From Alphaproteobacteria bacterium (lineage in GTDB: Bacteria; Pseudomonadota; Alphaproteobacteria; Sphingomonadales; Kordiimonadaceae), in assembly GCA_021774735.1 (NCBI GenBank), contig JAJFIS010000043.1, positions 1 to 41,705 of the forward strand: a stretch of DNA of 41,705 nt, in the 5' to 3' direction. The position numbers and the translations under genes are program-made. Below, in pieces: positions 15,590-24,534 of this stretch (position 1 is its first letter; each line of letters starts with the position of its first letter). Under the pieces are notes generated by a model. The model ran no database searches. It saw nothing but the letters and a program-made list of their open reading frames with translations, and was not told the origin of the DNA.

Positions 15590-17296
15590 ATGGGCGCGTT
15601 TTTATGGATGAATGCAGATATATCTTGGGCAGCTTCAGGCAAGCAAGCCCGTGATATTTTCGCGCGCCAAATGGGCAAAAATCCAATATCCGCTCCCATA
15701 TCCCCTATACTGGGCGAGCTAACCATCACTGGAGGCGAGGATGCCCCACTGCTATTTAGCCAAAATGATGCTGGCGAATTTGCGGCGTTAACAGGTACGC
15801 CCTACGCCGAAAAATTTGGCAGCGCTGAACATTTACCGCGCCAATTGCTATCCGGAAAATGTAATTATACTTCCCTAATGGGCGGCTTTGCCTTGCTTAG
15901 CGGCGGTGCGCTAAATGTAACTATTCAGGCTGACAAACTGGGACAACAACATATTTATGTGGGCGCAGGCGGGAAGGTTATTTCCACAAGCTTCTTGGCG
16001 ACCGCAACTGCCGTTGGTGGCATCCTGAATGTGCAGGCCCTTCGTGAGTATATATTTAATGGTGCCACATACGGCGGAGATACTTTATCGGATCAAGTTA
16101 AGCTTTTGCCCGCCGGAGCATCTGTAAAAATAAGCCAAAATGGGGCTATGGTCACGGATGCTTCCATCGTTCAAGCATCCAGTTTCTCCGGTAGCTTTAA
16201 TGATGCCGTTGAGGCTACAGCCAGTATTTTGCGGGAAATTTTTGCAGGTATGCTAAGCAGTTACGGTGCCATTGATACGGCACTATCTGCGGGCTTTGAC
16301 ACCCGGTTAATGCTGGCCTTACTGGTGGATGCAGGTGTCTCAGACTATGCCATACATGTTTACGGTGCTGCGAATAGTGCAGATGTAATGGTTGCCAAAA
16401 CCATTGCTGCCGGTGAGGGGTTTCCGCTTGTCCATAAAGATAAAACACGCATGGATGCGTTAGACAGTGATGGCTGGCAAGACCAAATTGCGGCTAATTA
16501 TATCGCTTTTGATGGCCTTCCCCCAGACGGTATCATTGATAGCGGCACTGACCTTGCCAGCCGCAGAGACCGTGCAGCTGGTGGCCGACTTGCTTTAAAT
16601 GGTGGCGGCGGGGAGATCATGCGCAATTTCTTCTATCTGCCCAACAGGCGCTACCGGGTGAGTGAGCTTTTAGATGGTTTTTATCGACGCTATGCGCCGT
16701 CCATATGTGGTGCTGACTTTGATGAGAAAACATATAGAGCCAATTTTGCTGAGAAAATCTTAAAGGCAGTCGGTTTACAAGGGGATGTTAATTACCTCCT
16801 TACTCGTAGTGATATTGAAAGGATTTATCCTTTATTTAGAGGTCGTTTTTGGATGGATGCCAACACGAGCAGGAATATGCGCTTTGGCCGAGCCATTACC
16901 CCGTTCGCTAACCCCGACCTGATCGCGCTCACAAGTAGCCTGCCGTATAAGTATAAAAATTATGGCCGGCTACAGGCCGCCGTTATTAACCATATCAGCC
17001 CACAGCTTGCTGCTTACATGAGTGACTATGGTTTCAATTTCCAACAAGGTCCAGATTGGAAATATAAGGCCAAGTCTGCCTTAAGCCTATACCGACCAAC
17101 ATGGTTACGCCGGCTAAGTTATCCTTTGCAACATGGCCGTATGCCTATAGCTGAAGCGCCAGAGGGTATGGAGGAAACCTTATGGGAAGAAAATAACCTG
17201 TCTGAATATTTTGACCGCCAAGCCATGCGGGACCCCGCACAGATCAAACGATTAATGACAACAAACTATGTAACATCACAGTTGGGTTTAAAATAA
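15590..17296 (+). CDS. Asparagine synthase-like protein lacking the glutaminase cysteine
   Basis: This is a 568-residue protein of the asparagine synthetase B superfamily. The C-terminal two thirds carry the ATP-pyrophosphatase module: the P-loop-like motif at residues 233-238 reads SAGFDT instead of SGGxDS, and GGGGEIMRNFF follows later. The N-terminal half has the shape of a class II glutamine amidotransferase domain (QADKLGQQHIYVG), but the protein starts Met-Gly rather than Met-Cys, so glutamine hydrolysis cannot occur in the usual way. AAGGAG lies 6 bases before the ATG, so the start is not in doubt. Such proteins often serve in cell-surface polysaccharide or peptide modification. The substrate is unknown, and no biosynthetic cluster surrounds it. 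Confidence 0.82.
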   Translation: MGAFLWMNADISWAASGKQARDIFARQMGKNPISAPISPILGELTITGGEDAPLLFSQNDAGEFAALTGTPYAEKFGSAEHLPRQLLSGKCNYTSLMGGFALLSGGALNVTIQADKLGQQHIYVGAGGKVISTSFLATATAVGGILNVQALREYIFNGATYGGDTLSDQVKLLPAGASVKISQNGAMVTDASIVQASSFSGSFNDAVEATASILREIFAGMLSSYGAIDTALSAGFDTRLMLALLVDAGVSDYAIHVYGAANSADVMVAKTIAAGEGFPLVHKDKTRMDALDSDGWQDQIAANYIAFDGLPPDGIIDSGTDLASRRDRAAGGRLALNGGGGEIMRNFFYLPNRRYRVSELLDGFYRRYAPSICGADFDEKTYRANFAEKILKAVGLQGDVNYLLTRSDIERIYPLFRGRFWMDANTSRNMRFGRAITPFANPDLIALTSSLPYKYKNYGRLQAAVINHISPQLAAYMSDYGFNFQQGPDWKYKAKSALSLYRPTWLRRLSYPLQHGRMPIAEAPEGMEETLWEENNLSEYFDRQAMRDPAQIKRLMTTNYVTSQLGLK

Positions 17297-17313
17297 AACG
17301 CCCGTGATGTGGA

Positions 17314-17655
17314 TTATTCAAGCTTGCCTGGTGCGGTTGATGGATAGCTTTGGCTAGCCTCGGCAAATCGCTTCAGCAGCATATCAGGGCCAACAAGTAA
17401 CTGCATGCCTGTTTGATCGCCTGATATCCATTGCACGCGACTAGCAAAGTCGCCAATACCGTCAATTGTCAAGACCACTTGAGTGTTCATTGAAAGATCC
17501 GCAGCACATTTTATCAGCGTTCCAGCAGTAGAAACATCACATATCCCGCAAGGAAACACTTCGTCGTCCAAAGTCGTTACCGTACCCTGCCAAACTACAG
17601 GCAATCTGCTATCCCAGCGACGCTCTAAATTATCTTTTTCTGTTTTATCTGCCAT
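17314..17655 (-). CDS. PilZ domain protein (c-di-GMP receptor)
   Basis: This 113-residue protein is essentially one PilZ domain. It has the arginine motif at the N-terminus (RRWDSR, the RxxxR contact) and the DxSxxG motif (DVSTAG), both needed for cyclic di-GMP binding, so a functional receptor is expected. GAGGA lies just upstream of the ATG. It is convergent with the asparagine synthase-like gene and stands alone, so its output is unknown. Confidence 0.85.
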   Translation of the reverse strand: MADKTEKDNLERRWDSRLPVVWQGTVTTLDDEVFPCGICDVSTAGTLIKCAADLSMNTQVVLTIDGIGDFASRVQWISGDQTGMQLLVGPDMLLKRFAEASQSYPSTAPGKLE

Positions 17656-17851
17656 GACATGTCCTCAAATCTCTAAACTAAATAGTAATTTGCTAATAAA
17701 AGCACCGCCATAAACTATCCTAGGCAAGGCATTTGACCAAGAAATAATCAATTTATGGTTAAAACCCTTTACCTTTTTCTTATCCTTCACCATATGTAAT
17801 GGATAATACCACCCGCAAGCAACCTGTACATTGAATGTGAGGAGACAATTT

Positions 17852-18628
17852 GTGCGCCGCTTTCTAAATGGCATCAGGTCAATTCTATTTAATATTTTAT
17901 TTTATCTTGAAATGACAATTTTCGCCATTCTTGTTACGCCCCTGTGCCTATTACCCTCTGAAAAGGCAGTGCGGACAGGCATCACTGTTCTGTCCAAGGT
18001 AGTTTTGTTCACTGCCCGCTGGGTCATGGGCATAACGCTTGAATTTAGAGGTGTTGAAAAGCTACCCCCTATTGGTGAGCCCATAATATTACTCTCTAAG
18101 CATATGAGCTACATGGATCCCTATATGGCATTTAGGCTCAGAGCGGACTTAACCGCTATGGCCAAAAAAGAGCTTTTCATGGTTCCCCTACTCGGGACTA
18201 TCTTCAAGAAGATCCATGTACTTCGTATCGACCGTGACGCAGGCAATGCCCATAAAGGAACCGATGTGGTGGCGGACCAAGTTGTCACCCACGGCCAAGC
18301 ATTATTAATTTACCCAGAGGCGACTAGAGTGCCCCCTGGAGAGCAACGCAGGTTGAAATCAGGGGCCTTTTATATCCAAGAAGGCCGAGACTTGCCTGTT
18401 TACCCTCTTGCCATGAATAGCGGATGTTCCTGGACCCGTAAATTTTGGCACACCCCCGGCCATGTGGTTGTTGAAGTATGTGACCCAATTCCAAGAGGCC
18501 TCAAGCGTAAAGAATTTATGGCTGCAATGCATGCATCTGTGGTTCAATATAGTGATACTATAATGCGCGAAAACGGCGCTATATTGCCGCCATTTGACGC
18601 TCAAAAAATAGTTACCCACAAAAAATGA
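17852..18628 (+). CDS. 1-acyl-sn-glycerol-3-phosphate acyltransferase family (PlsC-like)
   Basis: I place the start at GTG 17852 because GAGGAG lies 7 bases upstream; the open frame reaches back to TTG 17831, which overlaps that site. This predicts 258 residues. A hydrophobic N-terminus (about 8-40) anchors it to the membrane. The HX4D catalytic motif is present (KHMSYMD). The acceptor-binding motif reads YPEATR, with Ala for the usual Gly in EGTR, and PVYPLAMNSG is a later conserved block. The family transfers an acyl chain to lysophosphatidic acid or a similar acceptor in phospholipid synthesis. The serine acetyltransferase gene follows on the same strand. Confidence 0.87.
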   Translation: MRRFLNGIRSILFNILFYLEMTIFAILVTPLCLLPSEKAVRTGITVLSKVVLFTARWVMGITLEFRGVEKLPPIGEPIILLSKHMSYMDPYMAFRLRADLTAMAKKELFMVPLLGTIFKKIHVLRIDRDAGNAHKGTDVVADQVVTHGQALLIYPEATRVPPGEQRRLKSGAFYIQEGRDLPVYPLAMNSGCSWTRKFWHTPGHVVVEVCDPIPRGLKRKEFMAAMHASVVQYSDTIMRENGAILPPFDAQKIVTHKK

Positions 18629-18753
18629 AATCTTCACAATCCTGTGATTTGCTATAGAAAACTTCGCCTGAGTGAGAAGAAATCATTGCTGCCAGACACT
18701 TGTTTGCCCGGAAAAAAGGTTTACCTTTAATGGACGTAAATGAAGGTAAAGCG

Positions 18754-19632
18754 ATGAAAGTTGATAAAAATATTAAAGAGCAAGAAAATTGCCCCGGCTA
18801 TCAAGTCCTAGCAAAACAGCTGGCGCAGTTTCATGGCCAGTTTAGCGAGCGCCCCATATTGCGCATGTCTGATGCTGGTGAAATTTTGACTCGCATTCTT
18901 GCGGTGATGTTCCCGCATTTTTCTCCAAATACACATAACAGTGCGCGCGCGCTAAGCTTTGCCATGGACAGGCTTGATCAGGATTTGCGCCGCTTGATAA
19001 TGACCATACCCAATGCCGACGGTGACGAAGCCGCCAAAGCCTCTGTTGCCCTGATGACCGCATTGCCTGAAATTGCTGAAGATTGCCTTGCCGATGCCCA
19101 AGCGCTTTTGGAAGGTGACCCAGCAGCAGATACGCTAGATAGTATAATCCTTGCCTACCCTGGATTTTATGCAGTGGCCGCATACCGTGTTGCCCACCGC
19201 CTTGATCAAGCGGGTGTCGCTATATTGCCACGATTAATGAGTGAATATGCCCACCAAAAAACCGGCATTGAAATAAACCCCGCCGCTGTCGTGGGACGGT
19301 CATTCTTCATTGACCATGGCTCCGCTGTCGTTATTGGAGAAACAGCGATCATTGGTGACAATGTAAAAATATACCAAGGGGTCACTATTGGTGCGATTAA
19401 AGTTGATAGGGGGCAACGCAACAAAAAACGCCATCCGACCATCGAAGATAATGTCGTGATCTATTCCAATGCCACCATTTTGGGCGGTGATACCATAGTT
19501 GGCCGAAATAGTATTATTGGTGGGAATGTTTGGATTACAAAATCTGTACCAGCGGGATCTCGTATCATGTTTAAATCATGTGATGCTGACAAAATGGATC
19601 AATTAAACCAATCAGAAGGATTAGGCATTTAA
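18754..19632 (+). CDS. cysE: Serine O-acetyltransferase
   Basis: From ATG 18754 (GAAGG 7 bases upstream) this encodes 292 residues; an in-frame ATG at 18730 and TTG at 18700 are alternatives. The N-terminal helical part (to about 170) precedes a left-handed parallel beta-helix with hexapeptide repeats, including the active-site block IDHGSAVVIGETA and the later GNVWITKSVPAG. It acetylates serine with acetyl-CoA, the first step of cysteine synthesis. The long N-terminal helical domain resembles the EpsC/SrpG-type branch rather than the short CysE. It is monocistronic or loosely linked to the acyltransferase upstream. Confidence 0.88.
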   Translation: MKVDKNIKEQENCPGYQVLAKQLAQFHGQFSERPILRMSDAGEILTRILAVMFPHFSPNTHNSARALSFAMDRLDQDLRRLIMTIPNADGDEAAKASVALMTALPEIAEDCLADAQALLEGDPAADTLDSIILAYPGFYAVAAYRVAHRLDQAGVAILPRLMSEYAHQKTGIEINPAAVVGRSFFIDHGSAVVIGETAIIGDNVKIYQGVTIGAIKVDRGQRNKKRHPTIEDNVVIYSNATILGGDTIVGRNSIIGGNVWITKSVPAGSRIMFKSCDADKMDQLNQSEGLGI

Positions 19633-19657
19633 CCTTTTGGTTTGTATGGCCTCGCCT

Positions 19658-19984
19658 CTAGCTACCCTCACCCATAGTCATACGAATAACCATCGCGATC
19701 TGATCTCCGCGCATGGTCAATTCTTTCTCGACCCCCCGTGGGATGGGGATACGCTGTGCCATACAGTGATGCAATATCGCCGCCCGAAGCTGGTTATGGT
19801 TGAAGCTCATTTCCTCATCACCTTCAAAAGTAATGGCAGCATCAACATTACCCTCAATATCTTGATTCAGCTGGATGTTTTCCACAGCTATATCATCCGC
19901 TATTGCTCCCTCTCCTATTAAAGGGCGAAGAGCAGTAATTAATTCATTGTCGGACAATACAATACTACGTGCCTCTGTAATCAT
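19658..19984 (-). CDS. Conserved hypothetical protein, 108 aa
   Basis: This is a small soluble acidic protein with no signal peptide and no recognised motif. It appears to consist of an N-terminal alpha/beta part and a C-terminal segment ending IPRGVEKELTMRGDQIAMVIRM. AGGGG lies 6 bases upstream of the ATG, and codon use matches the neighbouring genes, both supporting a real gene. It is convergent with the serine acetyltransferase gene, and 71 bases separate it from the AI-2E permease gene upstream, so the two may share a transcript. I do not assign a function. Confidence 0.65.
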   Translation of the reverse strand: MITEARSIVLSDNELITALRPLIGEGAIADDIAVENIQLNQDIEGNVDAAITFEGDEEMSFNHNQLRAAILHHCMAQRIPIPRGVEKELTMRGDQIAMVIRMTMGEGS

Positions 19985-20055
19985 AATAAACCCCTATCAC
20001 TGAAGACTTTTCAATGTCTATACAATAACTTGTTCTAACAATACTTAAAGTCTTA

Positions 20056-21144
20056 TTAATTATCAGATTTTTTTTCAATTTCTTGATGCATCATATGGTT
20101 TGTGCGCTCTCGCCATGCCCGTAAAATAGCATTCGCAACTGTCGCTAATGGTATCGCGAAAAAGACGCCCCACAGGCCCCAAATGCCGCCAAAAACCAAA
20201 ATAGCCAAAATAATGGCATTTGGATGCAATTTCACTACTTCCGAAAACAATAATGGTGCCAGTAAATTACCATCAAGTGCTTGCAGCACTAAATAGGCTA
20301 TCACTGCAATAGTAAAATCTGGCCCCACACCCCACTGGAACAAAGCAACAAGCGCCACTGGGAGCGTAACAACCGCAGCACCAATATAGGGGATGATAAC
20401 GCTTAAACCCGTTGCCACTGCCAGCAAGGTGGCATATTGCAGACCGATAAAGCGATAGATAAAGAAAGAGACTAGGCCAACGATAATAATCTCATAAACT
20501 TTGCCCCGGGCATAATCGCCAGCCCGGTCAACCCCTTCACGAAACACCTGATTAACCAGCGATCGCTCCTTGGGCAGGAAGCCAATGATGAAAGCAAAAA
20601 TGGCCGGTTTATCTTTCAGAAAGAAAAAGACCATAACCGGCACCAGCACCAAATAAACCACCGCTGTAATGGCCCCAGCGACACCACTTAGCGAATATTG
20701 CACCAATTCTGGGCCCATATTGGTAATTTCCGTGCCGATGGAAGACAGCCATGTTTGGGCTTGCTCAGGCGAAATCATCTCAGGAAATTTTTCTTGTAAA
20801 TCGGTTACCAAAACCTGCAAACTCGCCAGCATCCGGGGCGTATCATTCACGAATTGGATGATCTGCTTCACTAAGGGCGGCAGCACGGCCAACACCACCA
20901 TTAGCATACCCAACATAAACAGCAGAAACACACTAGAAACCGCAAAAATATGTCGGGCACCGCGTCTTTTGAGCCACGTTACCGGGCCATCTAGTAAAAA
21001 TGCAATAACGATGGCCGCAATGGCCGGTGCCAGCATTTCACCAAAAAAAGTAACGAGTAAAACAGCGCAGATCACCACCAGCATTAACAGCGTAACCTGT
21101 GGGTCAGAAAAATTGCGTTTAAACCAGTCCGTTACGATTTGCAT
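20056..21144 (-). CDS. AI-2E family transporter (PerM/YdiK-like permease)
   Basis: This is a polytopic inner-membrane protein of 362 residues from ATG 21144. AGGA lies 5 bases before that codon, whereas the ATG at 21150 abuts it. The profile of about eight hydrophobic helices with a central soluble segment (EKFPEMISPEQAQTWLSS region) is typical of the AI-2E transporter/UPF0118 family, as are PVMVFFFLKDKP and the C-terminal GGIWGLWGVFFAIPLA. Members export autoinducer-2 or act in Na+/H+ exchange and stress tolerance; the substrate cannot be told from sequence. Confidence 0.87.
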   Translation of the reverse strand: MQIVTDWFKRNFSDPQVTLLMLVVICAVLLVTFFGEMLAPAIAAIVIAFLLDGPVTWLKRRGARHIFAVSSVFLLFMLGMLMVVLAVLPPLVKQIIQFVNDTPRMLASLQVLVTDLQEKFPEMISPEQAQTWLSSIGTEITNMGPELVQYSLSGVAGAITAVVYLVLVPVMVFFFLKDKPAIFAFIIGFLPKERSLVNQVFREGVDRAGDYARGKVYEIIIVGLVSFFIYRFIGLQYATLLAVATGLSVIIPYIGAAVVTLPVALVALFQWGVGPDFTIAVIAYLVLQALDGNLLAPLLFSEVVKLHPNAIILAILVFGGIWGLWGVFFAIPLATVANAILRAWRERTNHMMHQEIEKKSDN

Positions 21145-21261
21145 ATACATCCTACGAATTTAAAGATGTCAAAAATACTTAAACCACCATAGTATTTTAA
21201 TATAGGTGAAATTATGGGAAAAGTAACGGTGGTTATTTTTTAAATATATAATTTTTAAAAA

Positions 21262-22017
21262 TCACCCCTGAGAAACCCCACCATCAACGATAAAATTGGC
21301 TCCCGTAATCGTGCGGGCATCATCACTGGCTAAATATAATACAGTCTGGGCTACATCCATCGGATCCGCTGGTCCACCTTTAGGGAAACCACCGGCAAAT
21401 TTGCTCATATCGCCGCCAATGTCATCCAAGGCCCTAGTTAACATAGGGGTTAGCATTGGCCCCGGTGAGATGGCGTTAATCCGCAGACCCGTTCCCGCAT
21501 AGTCTAAGGCAGCGGATTTTGTCATCCCAATCAGAGCATGTTTGCTCATGCCATAAGCCGTCATCCATTCAGCACCGCTTTTTGATAAAATTGAAGCTGT
21601 ATTGATGATTGCCCCACTACCCGCTGCCAACATAACTGGAATTTGGTATCGCATAGCATGCCAAACCCCCATGACATTAGTGTCAAAAACTTCTCTCGCA
21701 GTCGCCACGGGCATATGGGCAAACCTAGCGGCTTTGTGTGAAATTCCCGCATTATTAAAGGCAATGTCCAGCCCGCCAAAATGGTCGCAGGCTTCGGATA
21801 CCAACGCTTCCATAGCCCGTTCTTCACGGACATCTGCATGGGTGTAATATGCTTTTGCCCCCATTTCCTTTAATATTGCCGTCACGCGGGCACCATCGCT
21901 GTCAATAAGGCCGCAAAATAAAATATTTGCCCCCTCCTTTGCAAAAGCAATGGCAACATTTTCACCCAGACCCGATGTGCCCCCGGTTATCAGAACGGAT
22001 TTGCCTTTAAAGCGCAT
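21262..22017 (-). CDS. Short-chain dehydrogenase/reductase
   Basis: This is a 251-residue classical SDR. It shows the nucleotide-binding TGGTSGLG (residues 11-18), the NNAG motif, and the YxxxK active-site pair in AYGMSK; the PG after the sheet is also present (ISPGPM). Asp in ADVRE suggests no fixed cofactor preference that I can read. The ATG follows the stop of the ZIP-like gene by only 3 bases, so the two are translated from one message. The substrate is unknown. Confidence 0.88.
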   Translation of the reverse strand: MRFKGKSVLITGGTSGLGENVAIAFAKEGANILFCGLIDSDGARVTAILKEMGAKAYYTHADVREERAMEALVSEACDHFGGLDIAFNNAGISHKAARFAHMPVATAREVFDTNVMGVWHAMRYQIPVMLAAGSGAIINTASILSKSGAEWMTAYGMSKHALIGMTKSAALDYAGTGLRINAISPGPMLTPMLTRALDDIGGDMSKFAGGFPKGGPADPMDVAQTVLYLASDDARTITGANFIVDGGVSQG

Positions 22018-22020
22018 AAA

Positions 22021-23223
22021 TTAGTCTTCTCTGTGAATGACGGATGTTGCAGAATGGTGGTCATGGCTGGTTAATCGAGCCGGTAATAGCGGCGCAAAAA
22101 ATTCACGCGCTCCAATTTTGAACAAGCCATAGCCGATGATAACAGCCCATAACCAGAAAAATATCTCGGGCATATTTTCAGAAAATAATGCCAGCGAATA
22201 CCACTGTAACATGGCGCCATAGGTTAACATTAACCACAGCAAAACGGACCATGGCAGTAAAGCTTTTATATGGTCCATCATAGCTTGCATTGAGTTGTGC
22301 CTTAAATAACCGACAAGGCCAGCAATAAGTAAAATGCCGAGCAGAGGCAAAGCACCCGCAACACCCATATCATAAAGCATATCTGCCACATGATTATTCA
22401 TATGAACCGCAGCCGCACCATCTGTATGGCTGGCAAAATGGGTAACAACAACCGTCGCTACAAAAGCCGTGCCTATGGCGGTGCCAATGCGGTGCGCATT
22501 TCGGCTTGCTGTACCGCCAGGGGCGGCATGCTCACCAACCGGATGCAAAATAACATGCAACAGGGAGCCTGCCGCAAATGCTTGCCAATAGCCTATTAAG
22601 GGCAGCCCGTACCATGAAACCGCAAGATCAAATAGCAAATAGCCAATAATGGTCATGACCCCCAATGCGCCAAGTAAAATATAGCTCATGGTCGATTGTA
22701 AAATAGGCGAAAGCAGCCACCAAACCGCAAGGCCAACCCCAACTCGGTGAATGATGATACCGGCAGCAACAAAGTCGCCAGAGGGTGTGCTGTCAACAGC
22801 CGCTAAAATAGCCCCATCACTGGCTGCATGTAAAATAAGAGCAAAAACAGCGATAAGGATTAAGGCTCGGTGCATCATCGCCTCGCTTTTATGGACGATG
22901 AATTCAGCTATCCACGGCAAGAAAAGCCCCAAAAGTGCCACCAACATAGTGATAGAGCCCCCAGCAAACAGCGCTTCAGGCAATAAGTTCATGCAGACAA
23001 GACCAATGATGGAGACCATGACAAATCCATCCATACCCGCCTGCACGACCTGTCGCCCTGCCAGCAGCTTGGACAGCAAAGGTGCTGCCAGCAACACCAC
23101 CACAGAAAGAATAAGCGCAAAATCCACCGATAAAAGCTCCACCGCACAAATGCCCGAGACAGAGTATGTCCGCCGCCGAATCGCATTTTGTATGGTTATA
23201 ATATTACCATACCCTAAAGTCAT
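22021..23223 (-). CDS. Polytopic membrane protein resembling ZIP metal transporters
   Basis: Up to 400 residues, with about 9-10 hydrophobic segments. Two neighbouring helices carry HAASDG and HRVGVG, and a further one carries HVILHPVGEH. This arrangement of histidines in membrane helices recalls helices IV and V of ZIP zinc/iron permeases (HxxxDG, then His-rich). The C-terminus has a cluster HDHHSA. I call it ZIP-like by inference only. The start is uncertain: ATG 23223 has a poor ribosome site, and GTG 23142 (residue 28) begins just before the first membrane helix. It lies between the FemAB-like gene and the SDR gene on the same strand. Confidence 0.65.
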   Translation of the reverse strand: MTLGYGNIITIQNAIRRRTYSVSGICAVELLSVDFALILSVVVLLAAPLLSKLLAGRQVVQAGMDGFVMVSIIGLVCMNLLPEALFAGGSITMLVALLGLFLPWIAEFIVHKSEAMMHRALILIAVFALILHAASDGAILAAVDSTPSGDFVAAGIIIHRVGVGLAVWWLLSPILQSTMSYILLGALGVMTIIGYLLFDLAVSWYGLPLIGYWQAFAAGSLLHVILHPVGEHAAPGGTASRNAHRIGTAIGTAFVATVVVTHFASHTDGAAAVHMNNHVADMLYDMGVAGALPLLGILLIAGLVGYLRHNSMQAMMDHIKALLPWSVLLWLMLTYGAMLQWYSLALFSENMPEIFFWLWAVIIGYGLFKIGAREFFAPLLPARLTSHDHHSATSVIHRED

Positions 23224-23247
23224 CGGAAAAGCCTAAATTCAAGAGAG

Positions 23248-24237
23248 CTACATCCAAGTACCACTAAGTTGATGGGGCACAGCGCCGGTGCCCAGTTTAA
23301 ACCGTGCGATACCCGCCATACTGTCACTGTTGAGGACACCCATATCAAGAAAAGATATGCCCGCTTCTTTGAGGGCTTTCATGGCTTCAAATAATACTAA
23401 ATTTTGACCACATATGCGGCGTCCAGCCTCCCCAGTCCAGCCTAGGTGGTACGTTGCACTGTTGCCGTGGAGAAGGAACAGTGCCCCCGCAATTTTTTCC
23501 CGGTCTTGTACCAAACTAATGGAAAGAATAGATTTTGCGTCATATAACGCCATTACGTTTCTATAATGACCTGTAAAACCAGCGGGCAGCGCTTGATAAC
23601 CGCGAGATTTTCGCTGCTCCGCCTCTTGTTCTATTAGCCAACTATATTGGTGGTTTTTTTTACCCCCCACCGCCACCGTCAGTTTTTCTTTTTCTGCCTT
23701 TCGAAGCTGATTGCGCCATTTACTTTGCAGGCCTGCCCTCAGCTGTTCTTTTGTGGGGCGCAGATCAAGCCATGCGGTTGAAAAGCCCCCCATAACCTGC
23801 CTAAAACCAGCTAAATGCATGGGAGTAATGCACCCTTCATGCTTCTGATCTTCTGGCTGAAGTCCAAGGAAGCGCCAGCGCCACTTAGGGTATTTCTTTG
23901 AAATAGCCATGTAAACAGCAGCTTTCACCTGGTCGCTTATATCTCCATCCAACCATATTGGCCCCCTAAAAAGAGTAGTGAAACCAATCTGACCCATTAA
24001 GCCGCGCTGCATCATGATAGCCGCAGCGATATTGTTACCATCAAGCGACACCAATAACCGCAGTGCGCTACCACCCATCGCCATGATAGCTAAGCCGTAT
24101 GCTGGATGCTGCTGTAAGGGCAAGGGTTCACCCCGAGAATATTGTGCAAGCGGCAAATCGCTGAATTTTGTCAGCGGTGCAATATCCACCGTAAGTCGTT
24201 GACAGAGGTCTTGAATATGATTGGCACTCGGCAGCAA
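23248..24237 (-). CDS. FemAB/BioF2-like GNAT acyltransferase
   Basis: This is a 329-residue soluble protein starting at TTG 24237, with AGGGG 7 bases upstream. Two tandem GNAT-like halves are apparent. The centre reads LRAGLQSKWRNQLRKAEK, the usual basic block of the FemAB / Acetyltransf_6 (BioF2-like) group, and the C-terminus has NLVLFEAMKALKEAGISFLDMGV. Relatives transfer aminoacyl or acetyl groups to peptidoglycan precursors or surface polymers. It is the first gene of a probable three-gene operon with the ZIP-like and SDR genes. Confidence 0.72.
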   Translation of the reverse strand: MLPSANHIQDLCQRLTVDIAPLTKFSDLPLAQYSRGEPLPLQQHPAYGLAIMAMGGSALRLLVSLDGNNIAAAIMMQRGLMGQIGFTTLFRGPIWLDGDISDQVKAAVYMAISKKYPKWRWRFLGLQPEDQKHEGCITPMHLAGFRQVMGGFSTAWLDLRPTKEQLRAGLQSKWRNQLRKAEKEKLTVAVGGKKNHQYSWLIEQEAEQRKSRGYQALPAGFTGHYRNVMALYDAKSILSISLVQDREKIAGALFLLHGNSATYHLGWTGEAGRRICGQNLVLFEAMKALKEAGISFLDMGVLNSDSMAGIARFKLGTGAVPHQLSGTWM

Positions 24238-24325
24238 TATTTGGCCCCTAAAAATTTACTTAAATAGACAAGTGGCCCCCACAATGACAAGGTGGATAGG
24301 AAAAGTCGAGACAGGGAAAATAACC

Positions 24326-24517
24326 GTGAGCCAAAAAAGCAAATCTGTTGGTGGCAAAAATATGCCCAGCCCAAAGGTAACCGCGCGGGGCTATTGGTAC
24401 ATGATTAAATATATTGGCTTGCCACTGATGGGAGCTTTACTTCTGTTAGATATTATTTTTTATCTGATTTTTGAAGAAGGTTTGGGGCGCTGCTACGGCT
24501 TGCTTTGCTTACTGTAA
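24326..24517 (+). CDS. Small single-pass membrane protein with conserved-looking CYGLLCLL tail
   Basis: A 63-residue protein from GTG 24326 (ATG 24362 is an alternative, giving 51 residues). A basic N-terminus (about 1-28) is followed by a membrane helix (YIGLPLMGALLLLDIIFYLI) and the short tail GRCYGLLCLL. I recall similar short proteins with this tail in alphaproteobacteria, but cannot verify it. It is divergent from the FemAB-like gene and convergent with the FKBP gene. The function is unknown. Confidence 0.55.
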   Translation: MSQKSKSVGGKNMPSPKVTARGYWYMIKYIGLPLMGALLLLDIIFYLIFEEGLGRCYGLLCLL

Positions 24518-24534
24518 CAGCACCCAAAATATTT

